A DNA stretch of 6,100 nt from Bacteroidota bacterium (GCA_030593185.1 JAUVHQ010000135.1:1-6100); one strand, 5' to 3'; shown: positions 1 to 5,036, numbered from the stretch's first letter. The notes: generated by a model not told the origin, from the sequence alone. Numbers and translations: made by a program.

Positions 1-277
1 TGTTATCCTTGTCAAGGAAAGCCAGTGCAATGGCTGTCTGCCCATCATGATACTTGTAAATATGATCGGTTTGTACATGGTTCTCTTCAAGAAATGTTTC
101 TATTTTCTCTCCAACAGGATCATCACTGTATTCACTTATAAGATTTACAGGCAGTTGTAGCCTTCCCAGTGTTACAGCAGTGTTTAGCATTGCCCCTCCG
201 GGTTTGGAGGCAATTGGCTGGTTGTTTTGGAAAATTATATCGTAAAGTGTTTCACCAATAGTGTAAATTTTTCTCAT
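1..277 (-). CDS. PfkB-family carbohydrate kinase (fructokinase-like), N-terminal part
   Basis: The visible 92 residues are the N-terminal part of a ribokinase/PfkB-family sugar kinase, a cytoplasmic enzyme that phosphorylates a sugar with ATP. Seen: the opening GETLYDI (residues 8-14, with D13 at the usual sugar-contacting place), the family glycine pair and Asn in PGGAMLN (26-32), then LGRL, LISEYSDDPVGEKI and the TAIALAFLD strand (81-89). The last pattern resembles the bacterial fructokinase subgroup, so fructose is the best guess. The ATP site and catalytic Asp lie beyond the window edge and cannot be checked. The start is uncertain: ATG at 277 and an in-frame ATG at 289 are both possible. 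I prefer 277 because the 289 codon sits inside a perfect hairpin (288-305) and homologues usually begin just before the first beta strand. It lies 162-174 bp downstream of the isomerase gene on the same strand, with repeats between. A ketose made by the polyol dehydrogenase encoded at 1875 would be a plausible substrate (inference). Confidence 0.88.
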   Translation of the reverse strand, partial: MRKIYTIGETLYDIIFQNNQPIASKPGGAMLNTAVTLGRLQLPVNLISEYSDDPVGEKIETFLEENHVQTDHIYKYHDGQTAIALAFLDKDN

Positions 278-287
278 ATATTTCTTC

Positions 288-352
288 ATTTCACCACAGT
301 GAAATATGCTCCTTCCCTGATGAAATATTTTCGTATCTCAAATTTCACAGGG
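288..352 (+). repeat. Dispersed hairpin element, copy A
   Basis: The stretch begins with a perfect hairpin (ATTTCAC, loop CACA, GTGAAAT, 288-305). It ends with ATTTCACAGGG (342-352). CCACAGTGAAAT (294-305) and TTTCACAGGG (343-352) both recur in inverted orientation at 1403-1414 and 1329-1338, so this is one of two copies of an element with common ends and a different interior. The two ends are imperfect inverted repeats of each other (CCACAGTGAAAT against CCCTGTGAAAT). This looks like a REP/MITE-type non-coding repeat. It overlaps the leader of the kinase gene. No mobility gene is seen. Confidence 0.55.
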
Positions 353-396
353 CAAGTGTCGCATTTCACGTAGCAGGCATTCTATATTCTTTTAAA

Positions 397-462
397 GAGT
401 TACGAGTTATCCACCTTCGTTGCCACTACGGCGGACGAAGCGGGTTACGAGTTACGAGTACG
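397..462. repeat. Heptanucleotide GAGTTAC array interrupted by a hairpin
   Basis: GAGTTAC units with 7-bp spacing stand at 397-403 and 404-410 (last base changed), and again at 442-448 (GGGTTAC), 449-455 and 456-462 (degenerate). Between the two blocks is an imperfect hairpin: CTTCGT (415-420) pairs with ACGAAG (435-440), and GCC (422-424) pairs with GGC (430-432) around loop ACTAC. Read on the minus strand the unit is AACTCGT, the same unit that abuts the dehydrogenase start at 1840-1874. The array supplies the stop codon (452-454) of the isomerase gene and then fills the gap before the kinase. No T-tract follows the hairpin on the minus strand, so I do not call it a terminator. Confidence 0.7.
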
Positions 463-1087
463 CTCCCTCGCCCCCTCGCTCTTTCGCTCTTTCCCCCCCC
501 CTCGCTCTTTCCCCCAGGTATCCACCATGGTGTCTTTTTGCATAATCCTCATTATTAAATCCAATCTTCTCCATTAGCAGGACCACCAATATATCGCCAA
601 TAACGGTCATGGTTGTTGTTGAAGTGGTGGGAGTAAGACCGAGCGGACAAATCTCGTCAGGATTACCGGTATGTATTGCAACATCCGATAATTTGACAAG
701 CGGTGAATCCGGGTTGCCGGTAATAAGAATAATGGGCAGATGGTTATGGAGGTTTCTTGAAAGATCAAGCAGTTCGAGTATCTCACGGGTTTTACCTGAG
801 TTTGATATCAATAACAATACATCTTCTTTCCTGATAACCCCAAGATCGCCATGCTGGGCATCGCTGGGATGAAGAAAAACAGCAGGCGTTCCTGTTGAGC
901 TGAATGTGGTTGCTATATTAATGGCTATCTGACCCGCTTTTCCCATGCCGCTTGCCACCAGTTTGCCACAACCCTTGTGAACTCTTTTGTGGATAAGTTC
1001 AACAGCTGCTTCAATTTTGCCTGTTACAGGTATCCGGCTTATCGCATTTGCTTCAGCCAGTAGAAGATCTTTTATTTTATTTTTCAT
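452..1087 (-). CDS. kdsD: Arabinose-5-phosphate isomerase, SIS domain only (KpsF/GutQ family)
   Basis: This cytoplasmic sugar-phosphate isomerase is predicted to interconvert D-ribulose-5-P and D-arabinose-5-P, the first committed step toward Kdo. One SIS domain fills residues ~10-193. Motifs seen: SGMGKAGQIA (46-55), STGTPAVFLHP (64-74), HGDLG (79-83), SNSGKTREI (95-103), CPLGLTPTTSTT (147-158) and HHGGYLG (186-192). Aligned by eye to E. coli KdsD, the reported catalytic K59, E111, E152 and H193 correspond to K50, E102, E145 and H186, all present. The CBS pair of the ~330-residue E. coli enzymes is absent. Single-domain enzymes of this family are known in Bacteroides, so the core is complete, not truncated. 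Residues 194-211 are a Gly/Arg/Glu-rich tail encoded by tandem repeat DNA, with a stop in the neighbouring heptamer array. E. coli GutQ, a paralogue, sits in the glucitol operon, so the divergent polyol dehydrogenase gene is notable. A sugar-specific role instead of Kdo synthesis cannot be excluded. Confidence 0.9.
   Translation of the reverse strand: MKNKIKDLLLAEANAISRIPVTGKIEAAVELIHKRVHKGCGKLVASGMGKAGQIAINIATTFSSTGTPAVFLHPSDAQHGDLGVIRKEDVLLLISNSGKTREILELLDLSRNLHNHLPIILITGNPDSPLVKLSDVAIHTGNPDEICPLGLTPTTSTTTMTVIGDILVVLLMEKIGFNNEDYAKRHHGGYLGERARGGERAKERGGEGAYS
461..515 (-). repeat. Purine-rich octamer repeat and G9 tract inside the 3' end of kdsD
   Basis: On the minus strand the 3' end of the isomerase gene is made of GGGGGAAAGAGCGA-type units. 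The words AAAGAGCG, AAAGAGCG, AGGGGGCG and AGGGAGCG follow each other with an 8-bp period, and another AAAGAGCG lies before an uninterrupted run of nine G (C493-C501 on the plus strand). Composition differs sharply from the rest of the gene. The array encodes only the tail after GGYLGE, so the original stop codon was probably lost into or replaced by the repeat. Loss of one G moves the stop to the next heptamer TAA; gain of one G moves it to a TAG inside the 411-441 hairpin. Confidence 0.75.
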
Positions 1088-1125
1088 AAATGGTCCTGTT
1101 TTACTAATTCTTGATTAATTGATGC

Positions 1126-1133
1126 CAAATTTA
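1126..1133 (-). promoter_or_regulatory. Probable -7 box (TAAATTTG) for kdsD
   Basis: On the minus strand TAAATTTG matches the Bacteroidetes primary sigma -7 consensus TAnnTTTG at every fixed position. It lies about 38 bp before the kdsD ATG, giving a short leader of roughly 30 nt. No good -33 TTG stands at the expected spacing, so the call rests on one box in AT-rich DNA. Confidence 0.4.
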
Positions 1134-1289
1134 TCAAAATTTAAAGAAACTATTCAGGTTTTTTGAAGAGTTTATTTGTTTATGTGTTGATGAGTTTATT
1201 TGTAAAGAAAGAAGACTGAAAGGTGAGTAAGGTGAGTAGGTAAGAAAAGAAACAGGAAGTAAGGAGAGAAGAAGTAAGAAGAAAATAAT

Positions 1290-1317
1290 GAATATTGAAT
1301 TTCGAATATGGAATACT
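1290..1317 (+). repeat. GAATnnn heptamer array, four units
   Basis: GAATATT, GAATTTC, GAATATG and GAATACT follow one another exactly every 7 bp. The first four bases are invariant and the last three vary. It lies between a purine-rich tract and the hairpin element in the divergent intergenic region. No coding potential is evident. Confidence 0.7.
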
Positions 1318-1328
1318 TGCCTCGTTTA

Positions 1329-1414
1329 CCCTGTGAAACAGCAACTTCGTTGCTCCCAGCTATGCTGGGGGTTCACGGGGTGAACCCAATGAAATTCTTT
1401 TTATTTCACTGTGG
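1329..1414 (-). repeat. Dispersed hairpin element, copy B, with three perfect hairpins
   Basis: On the minus strand this stretch begins CCACAGTGAAAT and ends TTTCACAGGG, the same ends as copy A at 294-352. Its interior has three consecutive perfect stem-loops, each with a 3-nt loop: AGCAAC/GTTGCT (1340-1354), CCCAGC/GCTGGG (1355-1369) and GGGTTCAC/GTGAACCC (1369-1387). The first two abut and the last two share one base. A T-rich stretch lies 8 bp beyond the third stem on the plus strand, too far for a standard terminator, and no gene reads into it from that side. A structured REP-like repeat is the most economical description. Confidence 0.65.
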
Positions 1415-1471
1415 ATTAAGTAATAAGAAAAAATGAAAATTGAATATTTTTTATATTAATATAATAACGTT

Positions 1472-1513
1472 ATTAATCACGTGATTAATCACTGCTTTAA
1501 TCACGTGATTAAA
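1472..1513. promoter_or_regulatory. Candidate operator: two 18-bp palindromes in a 12-bp-period array
   Basis: ATTAATCACGTGATTAAT (1472-1489) and TTTAATCACGTGATTAAA (1496-1513) are perfect palindromes sharing the 16-bp core TTAATCACGTGATTAA, with centres 24 bp apart. The half-unit TTAATCAC occurs at 1473, 1485 and 1497, a strict 12-bp period. The overlap makes a further palindrome GTGATTAATCAC (1481-1492). A separate one, TAATAACGTTATTA (1462-1475), is centred 12 bp to the left. Two identical dyads between divergent genes suit a dimeric repressor or activator acting on kdsD and/or the dehydrogenase. The sites are about 360-400 bp from either start, which is far for a simple operator, so a repeat element is a fair alternative. 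I do not recognise the regulator family. Confidence 0.45.
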
Positions 1514-1639
1514 TTTACAAATATAGAATGACCATGCCTCTTTTAATGATTTCTATTAACAATTGTATGACAATTGTATGACTGCTTAACAAACAAACTC
1601 GTAATCCGGAACACTGCCTAACTACAACACGATTTTTCA

Positions 1640-1740
1640 ACTCTTAAACTCTTAAAACTCTTCGACCCTTCGACTTTTGACTCTTCGACTCAAACTTCCT
1701 ACCACTCAACTTACTTAACTTACTCAACTACTCAACTAAA
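1640..1740 (+). repeat. ACTC-rich low-complexity arrays
   Basis: Two arrays stand upstream of the dehydrogenase. The first (1640-1691) is built of ACTCTTAA, ACTCTTAAA, ACTCTTCG, ACCCTTCG, ACTTTTG, ACTCTTCG and ACTC. The second (1704-1737) is ACTCAACTT, ACTTAACTT, ACTCAACT and ACTCAACT. Unit length drifts between 7 and 9 bp. G is nearly absent on the plus strand. No product is encoded. Confidence 0.65.
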
Positions 1741-1839
1741 CTGCAACACAAATCTTCCTTCTTTCAGGCATTTTTTATATCTTTATTCTTTTGAAACATA
1801 TAACACATAATCCAAATTTTTAATTCATAATTTTTTATT

Positions 1840-1874
1840 AACTCGTAACACGAATCCCGTAACTCGTAACCCGT
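1840..1874 (+). repeat. AACTCGT heptamer array abutting the dehydrogenase start codon
   Basis: Five units follow at exactly 7 bp: AACTCGT, AACACGA, ATCCCGT, AACTCGT and AACCCGT. The last base is directly before the ATG at 1875. The array therefore forms the ribosome-approach region and contains no Shine-Dalgarno-like purine run, which is common in Bacteroidetes. It also supplies an in-frame TAA at 1860-1862 that limits the start choice. The same unit occurs on the other strand at 397-462. Confidence 0.75.
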
Positions 1875-2912
1875 ATGAAAGCGATGGTACTTACCGGATT
1901 AAGAAAAATGGAACTGACAGATGTTCCTGATCCTGTTATTTCAGGAGATAAGGATGTTCTGATTCGAATTAAATCCATAGGGGTTTGCGGATCGGATATT
2001 CACTATTATAAAAACGGACGAATAGGCAACAAGGTTGTCGAATATCCTTTCAAGGTGGGGCATGAATGTGCCGGAATTGTTGAGAAAGTTGGTACCGGAG
2101 TTGAAAAATTTAAACCAGGTGATCGTATTGCAATAGATCCTGCTATATCATGCTGGAATTGCGATCAGTGCAATGCAGGCAGACCTCATACATGCCGGAA
2201 CTTACGATTTCTGGGATGTCCGGGTCAGGCTGAGGGATGTATGTCTGAGTTTATTGTAATGCCTGAGGAGAGTTGTTATCCTATCTCAGATACCATCAGT
2301 TTTGAACAGGCTGTTTTTTCCGAACCTCTTTCCATCGGACTGTATGCTGTGAATCAATCGATAAAAATGGAAGGAGCTAAAGTGGGAATCCTTGGTGCAG
2401 GTCCTATAGGTATGAGTGTAATGCTTCCTTCTTTAAGTTATGGTGCAAAATACATTTTTGTTACTGACAAAATTGATGAAAGACTGAAGTTAGCGGAGAG
2501 TATGGGTGCAGACTGGACAGGAAACCCTGACAAAATTGATATTGTAAGTGAAATTAGTAGAAAAGAACCTTTATTGCTGGATGTTGTTTTCGAATGTTGT
2601 GGTCAGCAAGATGCAATTAGCCAGGCAGTTGAGCTTCTTAAACCGGGAGGCAAGCTGATGATCATTGGAATACCTGAGATAGCGAGTTGGAGCTTTCCTG
2701 TTGATAAGCTCCGACAAAAGGAAATTACAATTGTAAATGTAAGAAGGCAGTTAAATTCAGTTATCCCTGCCCTTACCCTGATTGAAAACAAAATTGTAAA
2801 TATTGACCCGTTAATTACGCACCATTTTAGTTTTAAAGATTCAGTTAAAGCTTTTGAAATGGTTGCGGAATACAGGGATGGTGTTCTTAAAGCTATGATT
2901 GAACTTGGATAG
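1875..2912 (+). CDS. Zinc-dependent NAD polyol dehydrogenase (sorbitol/L-iditol 2-dehydrogenase-like)
   Basis: This 345-residue medium-chain dehydrogenase is predicted to oxidise a sugar alcohol to a ketose with NAD+ in the cytoplasm. Seen: catalytic zinc ligands C38 (GVCGSD), H63 and E64 (GHECAG), with E150 (SEPLS) at the position used in sorbitol dehydrogenases. The structural zinc lobe CWNCDQCNAGRPHTC (C93, C96, C99, C107) is intact. The Rossmann motif is GAGPIG (174-179), and D198 at the end of the second strand favours NAD over NADP. SDIHYYKNGRIG (40-51) is a strong signature of the sorbitol/xylitol dehydrogenase branch. Length is normal and no residue appears missing. An in-frame TAA at 1860 makes ATG 1875 the first start. 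The gene is divergent from kdsD and 164 bp before nagB on the same strand. With the PfkB kinase it could form a polyol-to-ketose-phosphate route (inference). The exact substrate cannot be told; threonine or other secondary-alcohol dehydrogenases are less likely. Confidence 0.88.
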   Translation: MKAMVLTGLRKMELTDVPDPVISGDKDVLIRIKSIGVCGSDIHYYKNGRIGNKVVEYPFKVGHECAGIVEKVGTGVEKFKPGDRIAIDPAISCWNCDQCNAGRPHTCRNLRFLGCPGQAEGCMSEFIVMPEESCYPISDTISFEQAVFSEPLSIGLYAVNQSIKMEGAKVGILGAGPIGMSVMLPSLSYGAKYIFVTDKIDERLKLAESMGADWTGNPDKIDIVSEISRKEPLLLDVVFECCGQQDAISQAVELLKPGGKLMIIGIPEIASWSFPVDKLRQKEITIVNVRRQLNSVIPALTLIENKIVNIDPLITHHFSFKDSVKAFEMVAEYRDGVLKAMIELG

Positions 2913-2921
2913 GTGAGAAAA

Positions 2922-2992
2922 GAAGGCAAAAGGCAGAAGGCAGAAGGCAAAAGGGAAGAAAGAAGAGCAAAGAGCAAAGATCAAAGAGCAAA
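2922..2992 (+). repeat. Two purine-rich heptamer arrays after the dehydrogenase gene
   Basis: GAAGGCA, AAAGGCA, GAAGGCA, GAAGGCA and AAAGGGA run from 2922 to 2956. After 8 bp, GAGCAAA, GAGCAAA, GATCAAA and GAGCAAA run from 2965 to 2992. Both arrays have an exact 7-bp period but different units. They begin 9 bp after the dehydrogenase stop. I see no hairpin-plus-T terminator here, so readthrough toward nagB is possible. Confidence 0.8.
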
Positions 2993-3026
2993 GAACTCCG
3001 TGTAAGGCATAATTTATAACATTATA

Positions 3027-3070
3027 AACATTTAACTTTATAACATTTAACTTTATAACTTTTAACTTAG
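3027..3070 (+). repeat. 15-bp tandem repeat in the nagB leader
   Basis: AACATTTAACTTTAT is repeated perfectly at 3027-3041 and 3042-3056, followed by the degenerate AACTTTTAACTTAG (3057-3070). It ends 6 bp before the nagB ATG. Each perfect copy contains TAACTTTA, one base off the Bacteroidetes -7 consensus, so the array may carry promoter function, but the match is weak in such AT-rich DNA. The in-frame TAG at 3068-3070 fixes ATG 3077 as the first usable start. Confidence 0.7.
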
Positions 3071-3076
3071 TTCCTC

Positions 3077-4999
3077 ATGACATTCTTACATAGTGATTCT
3101 GAAAATATTCATTCGCGTGAAAATTTTTCCGTCAATATTCATCACGGAGCCAGAGAAGCTTCTGTATTAATTGCGAAGGAGATAGCAACTCTTATTAAGA
3201 AGAAGAAAAAGTCAAATGATTTTTGTGTACTTGGATTGCCAACCGGTTCGACACCTGTTGAGGTTTACGATGAGTTGGTTAGAATGCATAAAGAGGATGG
3301 ATTGAGTTTTGAGAATGTTGTAACTTTTAACCTGGATGAATATTATCCAATGCAGCCTCATAAACTGCAAAGCTATGTAAGATTCCTGCGGGAACATCTT
3401 CTCGACCAGGTTGATCTAAAACCTGAAAACATCCATATCCCGGATGGCACGATACCTCTTGAAGAAGTCCCTGAGTTTTGCAGGAACTATGAAGAGAAAG
3501 TTAAGTCTTATGGAGGGATTGACTTGCAGCTTCTTGGCATTGGTCGTACCGGACATATTGGATTCAATGAACCCGGATCGGGGAAAAAATCACGCACACG
3601 TTTAATAAGTCTTGATCATATAACAATTGCAGATGCTGCCAGTAATTTTTTTGGTGAAGAAAACGTGCCGAAAAGGGCTATTACCATGGGAATTGGGAAT
3701 ATCCTGGAATCAAAACAGATTATTTTGATGGCATGGGGTGAAGGGAAGGCAAAGATAATAAGCAAAGCTGTTGAAGGTCCTGTTACCTCAAATATTCCTG
3801 CTACTTTCCTGCAGGATCATCCGGATGCACGTATTGTGCTGGATGAGGCAGCAGCCGGGGAACTAACAAGGTTTAAAACTCCCTGGCTGGTTGGTACATG
3901 TTCCTGGGATGATAAATTGATCAGGAAAGGCGTTATTTGGCTTTGCCAGAAGGTTAATAAACCCATACTCAAACTTACTAACAGGGATTATAACGAGAAT
4001 GGGATGGGTAATCTTGTGGTCATCGAAGGATCAGCTTATGACATAAATATCAGGGTATTTAACCAGATACAACATACAATAACCGGGTGGCCGGGAGGAA
4101 AGCCAAATGCCGATGATTCCGACAGACCTGAGCGTTCCGAACCATTTCCAAAACGAGTGATCATATTCAGTCCGCATCCTGATGATGATGTTATTTCAAT
4201 GGGCGGAACCTTCATTCGACTTGTTGATCAGGGACATGATGTTCATGTCGGGTACCAGACCTCCGGCAATATTGCGGTATTCGATGAGGAGGTGATCCGT
4301 TTTTCCGATTTTATGAGGGAATTTGAAGACGATTTTTTTAGTGATAGATCAGCTTCTGAAGAGTTGCATAAAGAGCTGGTTGAATTCCTGGGTAAAAAGC
4401 GCCCCGGACAGGTTGATGCGGCAGATGTGCAGAATATTAAAACACTTATTCGTAAAGCTGAAGCAAAATCAGCATGCCGGTATATTGGTATTCCTGAAGA
4501 TCATATACATTTTCTTGAAATGCCGTTCTATCAGACCGGCACCGTGAAAAAAATGCCACTATCGGATAAGGACGTTAAGATTATCGTTGATATGATGCGG
4601 AAATATGAACCACATCAGATATTTGCTGCAGGCGATCTTTCTGATCCTCATGGTACCCACAGAGTGTGCCTGGAAGCTATCCTTAAAGCACTGGAGGAAG
4701 TTAAACATGACAAATGGATAAAAGAATGCTATGTATGGCTTTACCGGGGTGCCTGGCAGGAATGGGATGTATCGGAAGTGGATATGTCTGTACCTTTGAG
4801 TCCTGATGAGTTGATGAAAAAAAGAAGGGCGGTGTTTAAACACCAGTCACAAAAAGACAGGGCACTGTTTCCCGGAATAGATGAGAGGGAGTTCTGGCAA
4901 CGGGCAGAAGACAGAAATCGTGAAACTGCACAGTTATTTGACAGACTGGGTATGGCAGAATATGAAGCTATTGAAGCGTTTGTAAGATATATTCCCTGA
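3077..4999 (+). CDS. nagB: Glucosamine-6-phosphate deaminase fused to PIG-L/LmbE deacetylase-like domain
   Basis: The first ~265 residues are a NagB isomerase/deaminase domain (glucosamine-6-P to fructose-6-P plus ammonia). Seen: phosphate loop GLPTGSTP (53-60), FNLDEYY (84-90) with D87 matching E. coli D72, and GIGRTGHIGFNEPGS (154-168), where H160 and E165 match H143 and E148. T158 stands where E. coli has D141. Residues ~270-355 are a linker region (WLVGTCSWDD, then an Asp/Pro-rich stretch) unlike either domain. From ~358 a PIG-L/LmbE domain follows: SPHPDDD (365-371) gives H367, D369 and D370, and DPHGTH (523-528) gives H528, matching the zinc and general-base residues of MshB-type deacetylases. 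No signal peptide is seen, so it should be cytoplasmic. This fused architecture of 640-670 residues is usual in Bacteroidetes. Both active sites look intact, so it may deacetylate an N-acetylated sugar and deaminate the product (inference). No nagA gene is in the window. A hairpin and a probable terminator follow. Confidence 0.93.
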   Translation: MTFLHSDSENIHSRENFSVNIHHGAREASVLIAKEIATLIKKKKKSNDFCVLGLPTGSTPVEVYDELVRMHKEDGLSFENVVTFNLDEYYPMQPHKLQSYVRFLREHLLDQVDLKPENIHIPDGTIPLEEVPEFCRNYEEKVKSYGGIDLQLLGIGRTGHIGFNEPGSGKKSRTRLISLDHITIADAASNFFGEENVPKRAITMGIGNILESKQIILMAWGEGKAKIISKAVEGPVTSNIPATFLQDHPDARIVLDEAAAGELTRFKTPWLVGTCSWDDKLIRKGVIWLCQKVNKPILKLTNRDYNENGMGNLVVIEGSAYDINIRVFNQIQHTITGWPGGKPNADDSDRPERSEPFPKRVIIFSPHPDDDVISMGGTFIRLVDQGHDVHVGYQTSGNIAVFDEEVIRFSDFMREFEDDFFSDRSASEELHKELVEFLGKKRPGQVDAADVQNIKTLIRKAEAKSACRYIGIPEDHIHFLEMPFYQTGTVKKMPLSDKDVKIIVDMMRKYEPHQIFAAGDLSDPHGTHRVCLEAILKALEEVKHDKWIKECYVWLYRGAWQEWDVSEVDMSVPLSPDELMKKRRAVFKHQSQKDRALFPGIDEREFWQRAEDRNRETAQLFDRLGMAEYEAIEAFVRYIP

Positions 5000-5010
5000 T
5001 TTAATCACTT

Positions 5011-5036
5011 ACCTGGGCGACTGCGAGTCACCCGGT
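5011..5036 (+). repeat. Imperfect hairpin just after nagB
   Basis: ACC (5011-5013) pairs with GGT (5034-5036), GGG (5015-5017) with CCC (5031-5033), and GACT (5019-5022) with AGTC (5026-5029), around loop GCG. A T bulge and one C/A mismatch interrupt the stem. It starts 11 bp after the nagB stop. No T-tract follows, so it may protect mRNA ends or be a REP-like repeat; I do not call it a terminator. Confidence 0.45.

Larger units (their letters stand above)
1088..1874. other. 787-bp divergent intergenic region with dense repeats
   Basis: This gap separates the starts of kdsD (minus) and the dehydrogenase (plus), and I see no credible gene in it. From left to right it holds: a minus-strand -7 box (1126-1133); a 12-bp direct repeat GAGTTTATTTGT at 1168-1179 and 1192-1203; purine-rich low-complexity DNA (about 1207-1285, GGTGAGTAA and GGTGAGTAG words); a GAAT heptamer array; the hairpin element; a 12-bp-period palindromic site; the 11-bp tandem AATTGTATGAC at 1561-1582; ACTC-rich arrays; AT-rich DNA; and AACTCGT heptamers touching the start codon. 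For the plus-strand gene I find only a weak -7 candidate, TATCTTTA at 1778-1785, without a clear -33 partner. The flanks mirror each other: purine-rich on the left and pyrimidine-richer on the right of the plus strand, so both genes have pyrimidine-richer arrays upstream in their own sense. Confidence 0.75.

Noticed and set aside
609..872. Open frame on the plus strand antisense to kdsD
   Set aside because: It lies wholly within the isomerase gene, which has all catalytic motifs; the plus-strand product has no recognisable features.
1369..1402. Intrinsic terminator formed by the third hairpin and the following T-rich stretch
   Set aside because: The T-rich stretch begins 8 bp after the stem, and no plus-strand gene lies upstream; kdsD reads away from it.
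1473..1512. CRISPR-like repeat array
   Set aside because: Units are only 12 bp without unique spacers, and no cas gene is present; tandem palindromic sites fit better.
1088..1874. Insertion sequence remnant in the divergent region
   Set aside because: No transposase fragment can be read in any frame and no long terminal inverted repeats bound the region; short repeats explain its content.
2603..2977. Minus-strand open frame over the end of the dehydrogenase and the heptamer arrays
   Set aside because: It overlaps a complete, well-conserved gene, and its N-terminal Leu/Ser/Phe-rich part is just the reverse of the purine repeats; no independent support.
3212..4843. Short open frames at 3212-3397 (-), 4323-4547 (+) and 4559-4843 (-)
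   Set aside because: All are inside the nagB fusion gene in other frames, with no family-like motifs.
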